From Oscillospiraceae bacterium (lineage in GTDB: Bacteria; Bacillota_A; Clostridia; Oscillospirales; Oscillospiraceae), in contig SVLG01000034.1 in NCBI GenBank assembly GCA_015068055.1, positions 1-21,807 of the forward strand: a DNA stretch of 21,807 nt, in the 5' to 3' direction. Shown here piece by piece: positions 1 to 7,191 of this stretch. The first letter of the stretch is position 1. Every line of letters starts with the position of its first letter. Made by a program: the position numbers and the translations under genes. Under the pieces are notes generated by a model. It was not told the origin of the DNA. It did not search any database and saw nothing but the letters and a program-made list of their open reading frames with translations.

Positions 1-3
1 GCT

Positions 4-723
4 TCATGCCTTGTCCCGGAAGAAAACCCGGGCCAGACGCTTATAGAGCAGGAAGGTCAGCACGGAAACCACCGTGCCCTTGAGAAGATTGAAGGGAACC
101 ACCGCAAAGAGTACCAGCGTGGGTACCGAGACGATGGCGGGGTTTACAGCCGTTCCCATGCCAACGATCACATCCAGCGGCATACCAAAGAGCTTGGAGA
201 ACTGCGGGATGAGGTAAAGAGCATTGAAAAAGCTGCCAAAGCAGGTCATACAGACCGTGCCTGCGGCCATGCCGACGATGGCCATGCGCTTGCTTTTCCG
301 GGCGTGGTAGACGGCGGTGGCCGGCAGCACGAAGGTGCAGCCCACCACGAAGTTTGCAAAATCACCCACAAAGGCGGTGGAGGTGCCCTTGATGAGGAGC
401 TTGATAAAGACCTTCAGAAACTCCGCCACCACGCCGGCCACGGGACCCAGATAGAAGCCGCAGAGCAGCACCGGGAGCTCACTGAGGTCCATTTTATAAA
501 AGCCGGGAGCAAAGAACAGGGGGATCTCCAGCAGCATCAGTACGCCGCCGAAGGCCGCAAACATGGCGATAAAGGCCACATAGCGGGCACCCCAGGCCTT
601 GCGCCTGCCCCGGATGACAACACGTTCCAGAATTTCGGCCAGCAGGAAGATGGCGGCAAAGACCGCCACGCAAACACCCACGAAGGCGACATTTTCTCTG
701 GCCTGCTGCAGGAAAGTACTCAT
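4..723 (-). CDS. ribU: ECF transporter riboflavin-binding S component RibU
   Basis: This is a 239-residue multi-spanning membrane protein, the substrate-binding subunit of an energy-coupling factor importer for riboflavin; the shared ATPase and T subunits are not in the window. The family signature DLSELPVLLCGF, followed by GPVAGVVAEFLKVFIK and then GDFANFVVG, matches RibU-type S components. About six hydrophobic segments are visible. The start is the ATG at 723-721, preceded by an AGGAGG-type site (plus-strand cctcc at 731-735). The reading frame stays open further upstream, but that part lies inside the riboswitch. Its substrate is supported independently by the FMN riboswitch in its leader. 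The stop codon is only three bases from the window edge, so any downstream operon partner cannot be seen. Confidence 0.93.
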   Translation of the reverse strand: MSTFLQQARENVAFVGVCVAVFAAIFLLAEILERVVIRGRRKAWGARYVAFIAMFAAFGGVLMLLEIPLFFAPGFYKMDLSELPVLLCGFYLGPVAGVVAEFLKVFIKLLIKGTSTAFVGDFANFVVGCTFVLPATAVYHARKSKRMAIVGMAAGTVCMTCFGSFFNALYLIPQFSKLFGMPLDVIVGMGTAVNPAIVSVPTLVLFAVVPFNLLKGTVVSVLTFLLYKRLARVFFRDKA

Positions 724-740
724 GGTTTTTCCTCCGCACA

Positions 741-768
741 ATAAAAAATACCCGGAACAGTCTCCGGG
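741..768 (-). terminator. Intrinsic terminator of the FMN riboswitch platform
   Basis: Read on the minus strand, CCCGGA (768-763) pairs with TCCGGG (756-751) across a six-base loop, followed by TATTTTTTAT (750-741). It lies between the aptamer and the ribU ribosome site, as expected for transcription attenuation when FMN is bound. Confidence 0.85.
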
Positions 769-807
769 CATGAACAAACGGCAGGGGCGGGCATGGCTCG
801 TCCCAAC

Positions 808-916
808 GTCCTCTCCCATCCAGACTTTACTGTCGGTATCGGAATTGCACCGATTCAACGCATGCGCGCTCGCGGACTTTCACCGCCGGTGGGGAATTGC
901 ACCCCGCCCCGAAGAC
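808..916 (-). promoter_or_regulatory. FMN riboswitch (RFN element)
   Basis: The minus strand carries the conserved RFN blocks in order: GGGGCGGGGTGCAATTCCCC, ACCGGCGGTGA, AGTCCGCGAGCG, then GCAATTCCGATACCGACAGT and AAGTCTGGATGGGAGAGGAC. The closing helix P1 forms between GTCTTC (916-911) and GAGGAC (813-808). FMN-bound aptamer in this family promotes a downstream terminator, and one is present at 768-741. The element controls ribU only; the neighbouring riboflavin kinase is transcribed away from it. Confidence 0.96.
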
Positions 917-934
917 TTATATTCCATTGCCGCT

Positions 935-963
935 ATTATAGGTAAGTGGAGGGAACTTGTCAA
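935..963 (-). promoter_or_regulatory. Consensus promoter for the riboswitch-ribU transcript
   Basis: On the minus strand TTGACA (963-958) and TATAAT (940-935) are separated by exactly 17 bases, both perfect matches to the housekeeping consensus. Transcription would start about 928, roughly a dozen bases before the aptamer. Confidence 0.85.
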
Positions 964-970
964 GTTTTCT

Positions 971-999
971 TTGACTAAAGCGCTCGAAATGGCTATGAT
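971..999 (+). promoter_or_regulatory. Probable promoter for the riboflavin kinase gene
   Basis: TTGACT (971-976) and TATGAT (994-999) are 17 bases apart, 22 bases upstream of the kinase start codon. Its -35 box is 7 bases from the -35 box of the divergent ribU promoter, so the two promoters sit back to back. The leader is very short and holds no riboswitch. Confidence 0.6.
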
Positions 1000-1021
1000 A
1001 GGGCGGAGAGGAGGGGAGTAT

Positions 1022-1399
1022 ATGGAAAATGTGCTGCTTCGGGGCATCGTTGTCCGCGGTAAAGGCAGGGGACATCTTCACGGCATGCCCACGGCCAATC
1101 TGACTGTGGAACCGGGGACGCAGCTCCCCCGGGAAGGGGTTTACGCCGCGAGGGTTTATCTCCGGGGGGAAGAGTACCGGGGACTTACCAACGTGGGGCA
1201 TCGTCCCTCTGACGATGACATGCCCCATGTTACGGTGGAGACCTATATCCTGGACTTTTTCGGCGACATCTACGGCGAAGCGCTGACGCTGGAGCTGGTT
1301 CATTATATCCGGGGCATCCGCCGCTTTGAGGGCGGATTGGATGAGCTGAGAGAGCAGCTTATCCGGGACGAGGAAGAACTGCGGCGGGTATTAGAATAA
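1022..1399 (+). CDS. Monofunctional riboflavin kinase (flavokinase)
   Basis: This 125-residue protein consists only of the RFK domain, which phosphorylates riboflavin to FMN with ATP. Visible signatures are the nucleotide/Mg site G-x-PTAN (GMPTANL, residues 21-27), the TNVGHRP segment (57-62), the catalytic-glutamate region VETYILDF (72-79) and the C-terminal LRDEK-like helix region EQLIRDEEELRRVL. Most bacterial RibF proteins are about 300 residues with an N-terminal FAD synthetase domain; that domain is absent here and there is no room for it. The start is the ATG at 1022, after a purine-rich GGAGAGGAGGGG site. An in-frame extension upstream would run through the ribU leader and is rejected. 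The divergent ribU supplies its substrate. Confidence 0.9.
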   Translation: MENVLLRGIVVRGKGRGHLHGMPTANLTVEPGTQLPREGVYAARVYLRGEEYRGLTNVGHRPSDDDMPHVTVETYILDFFGDIYGEALTLELVHYIRGIRRFEGGLDELREQLIRDEEELRRVLE

Positions 1400-1431
1400 T
1401 AAAAAGCACCCATTGGGTGCTTTTTATTATT
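1395..1431. terminator. Bidirectional terminator between riboflavin kinase and mscL
   Basis: A near-perfect inverted repeat pairs AATAATAAAAAGCACCCA (1395-1412) with its reverse complement (1414-1431). GC-rich stem bases are flanked by A and T tracts that give a U-run on both strands. It overlaps the stop codons of both convergent genes. Confidence 0.9.
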
Positions 1432-1855
1432 TTCTGTTCAGGGCATCCCGGATCTCGCGGAGGAGAAGGACTTCCTCGCTGGGTTCGGGTTCGGCAGCGG
1501 GTTCGGGGGCGGGAGCTTCTTCTTCCTTTTTGCGGCGGAAGCGGTTGATGAGCTTGATGGCGGAGAATACCACCAACGAAACCAGCAGGAAGTTCACGAT
1601 GCTCTGGATGAAGTTGCCGTAGTAAATGGCGGCAGCGATGCTGCCGTCCTCGGCGTAAGCGGTGACATAGCAGAGGGTAGTAAAGTCGATGCCGCCGAAG
1701 ATCCAGCCCACCAGAGGCATGATCACATCCTTGACAAGGGAATTGACGATGGCGGTAAAAGCCGTGCCGACCACAACGCCGACAGCCATATCCACCACAT
1801 TGCCCCGGGAGATGAATTCCTTGAACTCACCGAAGAAGGACTTGACTTTGCTCAT
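1427..1855 (-). CDS. mscL: Large-conductance mechanosensitive channel MscL
   Basis: This 142-residue membrane channel releases solutes during hypo-osmotic shock. The N-terminal helix and first membrane segment carry the family signature FKEFISRGNVVDMAVGVVVG, followed by AFTAIVNSLVKDVIMP. The second membrane segment is NFIQSIVNFLLVSLVVFSAI, followed by the basic RFRRKKEEE stretch. An Ala/Pro/Glu-rich linker leads to the C-terminal bundle helix LLLREIRDALNRK. Length is normal. The start ATG follows AAAGGAG, which overlaps the end of the upstream glycosyltransferase gene by a 15-base gap, so it is the last gene of the operon 6002-1427. It may also have its own promoter, but none is evident. Confidence 0.97.
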   Translation of the reverse strand: MSKVKSFFGEFKEFISRGNVVDMAVGVVVGTAFTAIVNSLVKDVIMPLVGWIFGGIDFTTLCYVTAYAEDGSIAAAIYYGNFIQSIVNFLLVSLVVFSAIKLINRFRRKKEEEAPAPEPAAEPEPSEEVLLLREIRDALNRK

Positions 1856-1870
1856 AATGACACTCCTTTT

Positions 1871-3385
1871 TTAATTGTTCTCGCTGGTATTGACCACGGC
1901 CCAGTGGCCGAATTGTGCTTCTATGGGAAGGCCAAAGGACTTTTCCGCCGGGAGAATGGCCAGAACGGCTTCTTCCGGTACCTCCCGGCCAAAGCGCCAG
2001 CGGCCCATGCGGCTCACCCATTCAAAAGCTCCGCCGGGATTCATATAAGTGACGCTGGCCTGGAACTCCTCCGGGGGGATCTCTTCATAAAAGAGGACGT
2101 AGATGTAGGGCATATTCACGTCATAGCTTACAAAGAGAATGTCCTCCGCTTCACTCTCCGCGGCGGCGTATTCGATGGCGCTGCCAAGACCCGCGTAGAA
2201 GCTGCGGCCCACGCTCTCGGCATAGCCGGAGTAGTAGTAATCCGTAAAGAGCGTGGCGGCCAGAAGCATGGCGGCGGCCAGAAGGGGTGCCATATAGCGG
2301 CCGATCAGGGAAAGACCGAGGCCCTGCAGCCAGAGGATGGGCAGAAAGGCCATGTTCATGCGGTTGACGTTTACGTCGATGAAGAAGGCGGCGGCAAAGC
2401 TGACAGCGAGCCAGAGCAGGAGGTACAGCTCCTGCCGGGGGAGTCTGTGCCGGTAAAGCTCATGGAGAGCCCGGCCCAGGCCCAAAATCGCCAGCAGCAG
2501 GCCGGGTTTTCCGTAAAAGAGACCGTAGATCCCGGCATAGTTCCAGATGAGGGCGTCGTTCTGGGTCCAGAGGAGACGCAGGAACCGGGGCAGACCGTTG
2601 TGCGTGAACATGGTGGCGCTCTGCCGTGTTTCGTTGAGAGCCGGGAGACTGAGACCCAGAAAGTGCCCGGCTTCCATACCCAGTGCGTTCCGGAGCTGGC
2701 AGAGACTGATGGGCAGGGCCAGCAGGATGAAGATGCCCAGCGCGGCGAAAAACTGCCGCCAGCTCACCCGTCTGCCCGGCTGCAGCAGGAAACAGGCAGC
2801 CGGGAGAAAGAGGAGGAGAAAGAGAAAGGCCGTGCCGTAAGCATACAGGGAGAGGGCAAAAAAGGCTGCCGAAAGCAGAAGATACCAGCCCTTTTCCTCG
2901 CTTTTCAGGAGGAAGGTGAAGCCTGCCAGCAGGCAGAAGGGAAGGAGATTGCTTTCCAGCGCCCAGCGGGAGAGGAGAATGTGCCAGGGGTTGATGACCA
3001 ACGCGAACAGCGCCCAAAGGGCAAAATGCTCGCCCCGGATCCGCTTGGCGGCGGCGTAGAAAAGGGGCAGGGAAAGGGTGCCGCAGAGGGCGGCGGGGAG
3101 GCGCAGGGAGAAGGGACTCAGACCCAAAAGGGCAATGAAGGGCATGGCCAGATAGGAGTAGAGCGCATTTTGTCCGCTGCCCCAGGCCACCAGCAGCACC
3201 GGCAGACGGTAGCCGTTGCGGTCGATGCCGTGGTGCAGGAGACTCCAGGCTTCGTAGCCGGCGCTGGCCTCGTCCTGGTTGAGCCCGGGGGGGAAGCTGC
3301 CCAGCGCCGCAAAGCGCAGTACGGCACCCAGTGCGATGAGTCCGTAAAGAAGCATGCGGCGCTGCTGCCGGGTGAGGGAGCGCAT
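1871..3385 (-). CDS. GT39/ArnT-like membrane glycosyltransferase
   Basis: This 504-residue integral membrane protein has about 11-13 hydrophobic segments and resembles the GT-C fold family that transfers sugars from polyprenyl-phosphate carriers on the outer face of the membrane (PMT, ArnT and relatives). Key features are LRF near residue 23, the first-loop acidic pair in NQDEASAGYEAW (D38, E39), the long run of membrane helices, and a soluble C-terminal region from about residue 395. Acceptor and donor cannot be deduced. It overlaps the upstream MORN lipoprotein gene by one base (TGATG), which indicates translational coupling. The family is diverse, so protein, lipid or wall-polymer glycosylation are all possible. 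Confidence 0.8.
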   Translation of the reverse strand: MRSLTRQQRRMLLYGLIALGAVLRFAALGSFPPGLNQDEASAGYEAWSLLHHGIDRNGYRLPVLLVAWGSGQNALYSYLAMPFIALLGLSPFSLRLPAALCGTLSLPLFYAAAKRIRGEHFALWALFALVINPWHILLSRWALESNLLPFCLLAGFTFLLKSEEKGWYLLLSAAFFALSLYAYGTAFLFLLLFLPAACFLLQPGRRVSWRQFFAALGIFILLALPISLCQLRNALGMEAGHFLGLSLPALNETRQSATMFTHNGLPRFLRLLWTQNDALIWNYAGIYGLFYGKPGLLLAILGLGRALHELYRHRLPRQELYLLLWLAVSFAAAFFIDVNVNRMNMAFLPILWLQGLGLSLIGRYMAPLLAAAMLLAATLFTDYYYSGYAESVGRSFYAGLGSAIEYAAAESEAEDILFVSYDVNMPYIYVLFYEEIPPEEFQASVTYMNPGGAFEWVSRMGRWRFGREVPEEAVLAILPAEKSFGLPIEAQFGHWAVVNTSENN

Positions 3386-4641
3386 CAGTAGCCTCCCGCG
3401 GAGCCCAGCAGGACCGCCACGGCCTCCTGTTTTTCGCCGTTGGCATTGGTGTAGTGGGTCATGCCCATGGGAATACCGTAGCCGCTGAGATAGGTCATGG
3501 AGGTGAGGTTGCCGGCATTGCCAAAGAGGTAGAAGACCACGGGTTCCTTGTAAAGAGTGTTGCTGGCCAGAATGACGGTACAGCGGTTGTCCTCACCGAA
3601 GACGTCCACCTCATAGCTGCGCAGGATGATGTAGTTAAAGAAAAGCAGCCAGCTCTCCGGGTACTGGGCGGGGTCCTCGGTGTATTTGAGATAGTTGAGA
3701 TTCATATCCCATAGGAAGCGGTAGTCCGCCTGCATATAATCGGGGACGGTCCGTCCGGCATCCAGCAGCTCGGGGAAGCCGGAGATATATTTCCAGGTGG
3801 CATCGCTGATTTCAAAGCACGGCTCCCGGGAGCCGAGAGCGGCCATCCGCTCGGCGGCGTCGGGGGTGAACTCGCCCTGTGTGAAGTGGCCGACGCGCTC
3901 ATAGTAAAGCTCGGAGTCGTAGAGAAGCTCACCCATGCCGTCATAGAGGCCGTCCTTCCACTGGCCCTGATAGGTGAAGTCGATGTTTTCGGCGCTGCGG
4001 CCATGAAAAACACCTTCTCCGCTGGGAAGGCCGTCCAGAACGCTGCCTTCGTAACGGCCCCGCTGACCGGCGAGCATGTAGCCGTCATCGGAGAGGCTGC
4101 CCTCCCCGGCGGCACAACCGGCGGCAAAGCCGCCTTCGTAGTAAAGTTCACGGCCCGCGTCGGCGGTGAAGCTGCCCTCCCCCTCGGGAAGGCCGGCGCT
4201 CAGGGTGCCGGTATAAAGACCCTCAACGTCTGTATCACCAAAGCTTACGCGGCAGGGGAAGTTCTCGGCGCTGCCGCTCACGGGAGCACCCCTGTCGAAG
4301 GTGCCGGAAAAGCTGCCGCCCTCCCAGACAAGCCGGCCCTCGCCCTGGGGGACAAGGTCTTCCACCGCGCCGGTGTAGCTGCCGTTAAAGGCAGGGGCGG
4401 GGTAGGCGGTGACGCTGCCCTGCTCAAAGACGCCGGCGGCGAAGCTGCCCTCATAGACCCAGCCGTTTTCCGAGGTGAAAACGCCCTGACCCTGGGGGAG
4501 ACCGTCCAGTTCCTCGCCCGCGTAACTGCCGGTGACGCTGCCGTCGGGGGTGGTCAGTTCCAGTGTATTATTGTTTTTTTCGCCGCAGCCCGCAAGGAGC
4601 AGCAGGCAGAGAAGGGGAAGAAGTAATTTTTTCAAAGTCAT
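3385..4641 (-). CDS. MORN-repeat surface lipoprotein
   Basis: This 418-residue protein starts with a lipoprotein signal (KK, hydrophobic core, LAGC with Cys19 as the lipidated residue), so it should be tethered outside the membrane. Residues about 35-255 are a run of MORN-type repeats, seen as recurring units such as GLPQGQGVFT, YEGSFAAG, LVPQGEGRLVW, GLPEGEGSF, YEGGFAAG, GLPSGEGVF and YQGQWKDGLYDGMGEL. Residues about 270-418 form a non-repeat C-terminal domain that I do not recognise. MORN repeats are short beta-hairpins best known from cytosolic eukaryotic proteins, where they bind proteins or lipids. The start ATG follows GGAGGTG, which overlaps the stop of the upstream transglutaminase gene, and its own stop overlaps the next gene. 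A structural or docking role with its two neighbours is inference. Confidence 0.85.
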   Translation of the reverse strand: MTLKKLLLPLLCLLLLAGCGEKNNNTLELTTPDGSVTGSYAGEELDGLPQGQGVFTSENGWVYEGSFAAGVFEQGSVTAYPAPAFNGSYTGAVEDLVPQGEGRLVWEGGSFSGTFDRGAPVSGSAENFPCRVSFGDTDVEGLYTGTLSAGLPEGEGSFTADAGRELYYEGGFAAGCAAGEGSLSDDGYMLAGQRGRYEGSVLDGLPSGEGVFHGRSAENIDFTYQGQWKDGLYDGMGELLYDSELYYERVGHFTQGEFTPDAAERMAALGSREPCFEISDATWKYISGFPELLDAGRTVPDYMQADYRFLWDMNLNYLKYTEDPAQYPESWLLFFNYIILRSYEVDVFGEDNRCTVILASNTLYKEPVVFYLFGNAGNLTSMTYLSGYGIPMGMTHYTNANGEKQEAVAVLLGSAGGY

Positions 4642-4655
4642 AAAGCGGCACCTCC

Positions 4656-6002
4656 TCAGCGAAGAGCGTGAATGGGAGCGTTTTCCCGGGGGGCGGCGGT
4701 GTTGGCATCCAGCAGCTCCAGATAGAGCCAGGCGTAGCGGGCGGAGAGATGGGGCATCATGAACATGTCCGAGGCGTTCTTGCCGTCCCGGATATAGGCC
4801 ATTTCGATCTCCACATCAAAGACATAGCGCTCGCCGTCGATGGGGATTTCCACCCAGCCGTGCTGGCTGCGGTCGCTGCCGATGTTGCCGCTGACGGTCA
4901 TGGCGTCGTAGCCCAGACCCCGGGCGGCGGCCCAGAAGGCTGCGGCATAGTTGTAGCAGTTGCCGAGACCGGTTTCGTACATGGTGCCGGCCTCCTGCAG
5001 GGCCCAGTTGTTCTGGCCCAGGTTGTAGTAGTTGCGCCGGAGATATTTGAAGTTATCCCGGACATAGAGGTACATGGCCCGGAGCATCTCCTCCCGGGTC
5101 ATGTCCGCGCTGGTGTTTTCGTGGATGGCAGCAGCCACAGCGGCGTCCAATGCGGGATCCCCGCTGGCGTAGCGGCCGTTCTGGTCGAAGAACAGGGAAC
5201 CCTTGTAGGCGTTTTTCAGGAAGTAACCATCCGCTTCCACGTGATAGAGCCAGCCGCTGAAATTGACAAAGCCCTCGTCCAGCTTTTTCTCAAAGAGAGG
5301 GGCACCGGCCGCGGCAGCGGCGGCGGCTGCCCAATAGTCTTCCTCCACATCCGGGAAGTAGGCCTCCCCGGTCTCCAGACCAAGGAGGGCGTTGAGTACC
5401 ACGGCGGCCTCAGCCCGGCTCACATCGCCGCTGCCAAGCCCCCGGATGCGGTTGACAGCCGTGTCCACCGCGTCGTGACGGAAGAAGTTTTTCAGCAGCG
5501 CGGCGAAGTCCTCGGTGCTGTAGCTTTCCCGCGCCTCAAAGACGGTCCCGTCCGGCTCCTGCGCGGCCAGAAAGCCAATGCTCTCCCGCGCATCGGCGGA
5601 AGTAAAGGGGGCTTCGGGGCGGAAGAGTCCGTCGGGACAGGGAAGGTAGCCGCTCTTTGCTTCCAGAGCCGGGGCGGTGACGGCGGTGAAGTCCATATCG
5701 GTATAGACCGTGTAGCCCGCAGGCTCCACGATCTGGCCGTTGCCGTCCTGCCAGAAAAGGACGCGCTCCTTTTTGAGTTCCGGGTAGCCAATCCCCCGCA
5801 GCTTTGTGCCGGGCGCGGCACTCTCACTCTCGTGGACATCGCCGGCGACGAGATAACGCACGGTGCAGGTTTTTTCTTCCGGAGCTTCGGCGGAGTTCCG
5901 GCTGCTGCCGCTTATATAACCGGCGGCAAAGAGCCCCCCGGCGATCAGCAGCGCCGCGAGGCCGGGAAGGATCTTTTTCAAGGGATTTTTTCTGGTCTTC
6001 AT
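4656..6002 (-). CDS. Membrane-anchored transglutaminase-like protein with SLH-like segment
   Basis: This 448-residue extracytoplasmic protein begins with a basic N-terminus and one membrane segment (about residues 9-30, possibly an uncleaved anchor). The C-terminal part is a transglutaminase/cysteine-protease core with the triad visible: C349 in GLGNCYNYAA, H381 in QHGWVEI and D396 in YVFDVEIE. In the middle, GDVSRAEAAVVLNALLG followed by FPDVEEDYWAAAA (about 192-225) resembles an S-layer-homology repeat, and a weaker copy may lie near 121-148; a GW-DGYFLKN-type segment (250-280) follows. Members of this fold cleave or crosslink peptides, so wall peptide or surface protein is a likely substrate. 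The chosen start, ATG at 6002, places basic residues directly before the membrane helix. An in-frame start at 6065 has no ribosome site and adds an odd Cys-rich leader. It is the first gene of the operon ending at mscL. Confidence 0.85.
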   Translation of the reverse strand: MKTRKNPLKKILPGLAALLIAGGLFAAGYISGSSRNSAEAPEEKTCTVRYLVAGDVHESESAAPGTKLRGIGYPELKKERVLFWQDGNGQIVEPAGYTVYTDMDFTAVTAPALEAKSGYLPCPDGLFRPEAPFTSADARESIGFLAAQEPDGTVFEARESYSTEDFAALLKNFFRHDAVDTAVNRIRGLGSGDVSRAEAAVVLNALLGLETGEAYFPDVEEDYWAAAAAAAAGAPLFEKKLDEGFVNFSGWLYHVEADGYFLKNAYKGSLFFDQNGRYASGDPALDAAVAAAIHENTSADMTREEMLRAMYLYVRDNFKYLRRNYYNLGQNNWALQEAGTMYETGLGNCYNYAAAFWAAARGLGYDAMTVSGNIGSDRSQHGWVEIPIDGERYVFDVEIEMAYIRDGKNASDMFMMPHLSARYAWLYLELLDANTAAPRENAPIHALR

Positions 6003-6065
6003 AGGGAACCATCCTGTTGTACAGCAAATATAAAATAAAGTACCACGATACGGCTCCAAGGTCAA

Positions 6066-6096
6066 GAAAAAGCCGCCTTCCGGAGGGGAAGGCGGC
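6066..6096 (-). terminator. Intrinsic terminator after the PLP-enzyme operon
   Basis: On the minus strand GCCGCCTTCC (6096-6087) pairs perfectly with GGAAGGCGGC (6081-6072) over a five-base loop, followed by TTTTTC (6071-6066). It lies 8 bases past the stop codon of the PLP-enzyme gene. Confidence 0.9.
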
Positions 6097-6104
6097 GCGT
6101 ATTT

Positions 6105-7166
6105 TTACTGGGCGCAGCCGCGGCTGGTGATGGGGAAACCGGCTACCACGTCGTCCACCTTTACCACATGCATCACGGCAAAGCTGTTGATGGTGGTGCA
6201 GCAGTGACCGGGGATGCAGTAGACCCGGTCACCGGGGCGGAGAGTGCTTTCGTTGATATAGAGAACGGTGTGTTCCTCATGGAACTCGGCCTTCGCGCCG
6301 GGGTAGTCGGGGAAGTAGGGGGGCTTCTGGTCCATGGCGAGACTCTTGACGCCGCAGTCGAGAATTACCCGGTCCTTCTTTACGGAGATGACCGTGGCAA
6401 AGACGGTGAGCGCGTGGTAAAAGGGCAGATCCAGAGGCAGAAAGCTCGCGTCCATAAAGAGGTAGCTGCCGCACTGGAGCTGGGTGTAAACGGTGTCTTT
6501 GGGCTTGTCGGCGGCATAGCCGGTGGAGCCGCCGCAGACATGGGGCACATCCACCCCGTGGGCCTCCAGATAGATCTTCAGTTTGGCCACGTCCCGCTCC
6601 ACGCGCAGCAGCTCGTTGCGGCGCTTCAAGGCATCGCTTTCGTGGGAAATATGGCCGGCGTAGGCCTGAATGCCCTCAAAGTACAGGTGGGTCTGGGCCT
6701 TGATGAGGTTTGCCAGCACCAGCGCCTCCTCGTAGCTTTCCACGCCGCAGCGGTGCATGCCCACCTCGTATTCCACCAGAACATAGAGATTGGCGTTTTT
6801 GGCGGCCATAGCCTTTTCCAGCGCAAGGACATTTTCCGCGTGGTCCACACAGACGGTCAGACGGCAGCGCTTGGCGAGATCGGCCAGAAACCCCATCTTC
6901 TCCTGCTGCACCACCTGATTGGCGATAACGATGTTTTCAATGCCTGCGTCGCAGAGATCCATGGCCTCGCTGAGCTTGGCGCAGGTGATGCCCTTGGCAC
7001 CCCACTCCATCTGGAGCCGGGCCAGCTCCACGCATTTGTGGGATTTATAATGGGGGTAGAGTTCCATGGAGGTATTCTTCCGGATGTCGTCCATGATGGC
7101 GGCGTTGCGGCTGAGAAACTCGAGATCCAGAAGCAGCGCGGGAGTGGGGAGATCGGTGACTTTCAT
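6105..7166 (-). CDS. D-threonine aldolase / D-serine dehydratase-like PLP enzyme
   Basis: This 353-residue fold-type III PLP enzyme has an alanine-racemase-like N-terminal barrel and a C-terminal metal-binding domain (DSD1/D-TA family). The PLP lysine is expected at K41 in YPHYKSHK, matching the family PHxKTHK motif. The phosphate-binding region includes VCGGSTGY and QCGSYLFMD. The metal ligands are expected at H321 and C323 in PGHCCTTIN. Family members act on D-threonine, D-serine or other D-3-hydroxyamino acids; the exact substrate cannot be chosen from sequence. The start ATG follows CTGGAGGACA. It is 25 bases downstream of the ydcF-like gene and cotranscribed with it, and a strong terminator follows. 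Confidence 0.87.
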   Translation of the reverse strand: MKVTDLPTPALLLDLEFLSRNAAIMDDIRKNTSMELYPHYKSHKCVELARLQMEWGAKGITCAKLSEAMDLCDAGIENIVIANQVVQQEKMGFLADLAKRCRLTVCVDHAENVLALEKAMAAKNANLYVLVEYEVGMHRCGVESYEEALVLANLIKAQTHLYFEGIQAYAGHISHESDALKRRNELLRVERDVAKLKIYLEAHGVDVPHVCGGSTGYAADKPKDTVYTQLQCGSYLFMDASFLPLDLPFYHALTVFATVISVKKDRVILDCGVKSLAMDQKPPYFPDYPGAKAEFHEEHTVLYINESTLRPGDRVYCIPGHCCTTINSFAVMHVVKVDDVVAGFPITSRGCAQ

Positions 7167-7191
7167 AGTGTGTCCTCCAGAAAAATGATGA

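Noticed and set aside
599..1021. In-frame upstream extension of the riboflavin kinase
   Set aside because: It would translate the antisense of the FMN riboswitch and ribU leader and adds no FAD synthetase domain; ATG 1022 has a good ribosome site and a promoter just upstream.
1904..3391. A 495-codon plus-strand frame opposite the GT39 gene
   Set aside because: The translation is Gly/Gln/Glu-rich without domains, while the opposite strand gives a coherent membrane protein with linked neighbours.
6003..6065. A promoter for the transglutaminase operon with TTGACC at 6065-6060 on the minus strand
   Set aside because: No convincing -10 box lies at 16-18 bases; the A/T-rich candidate TATATT is 27 bases away, so it is not called as a feature.
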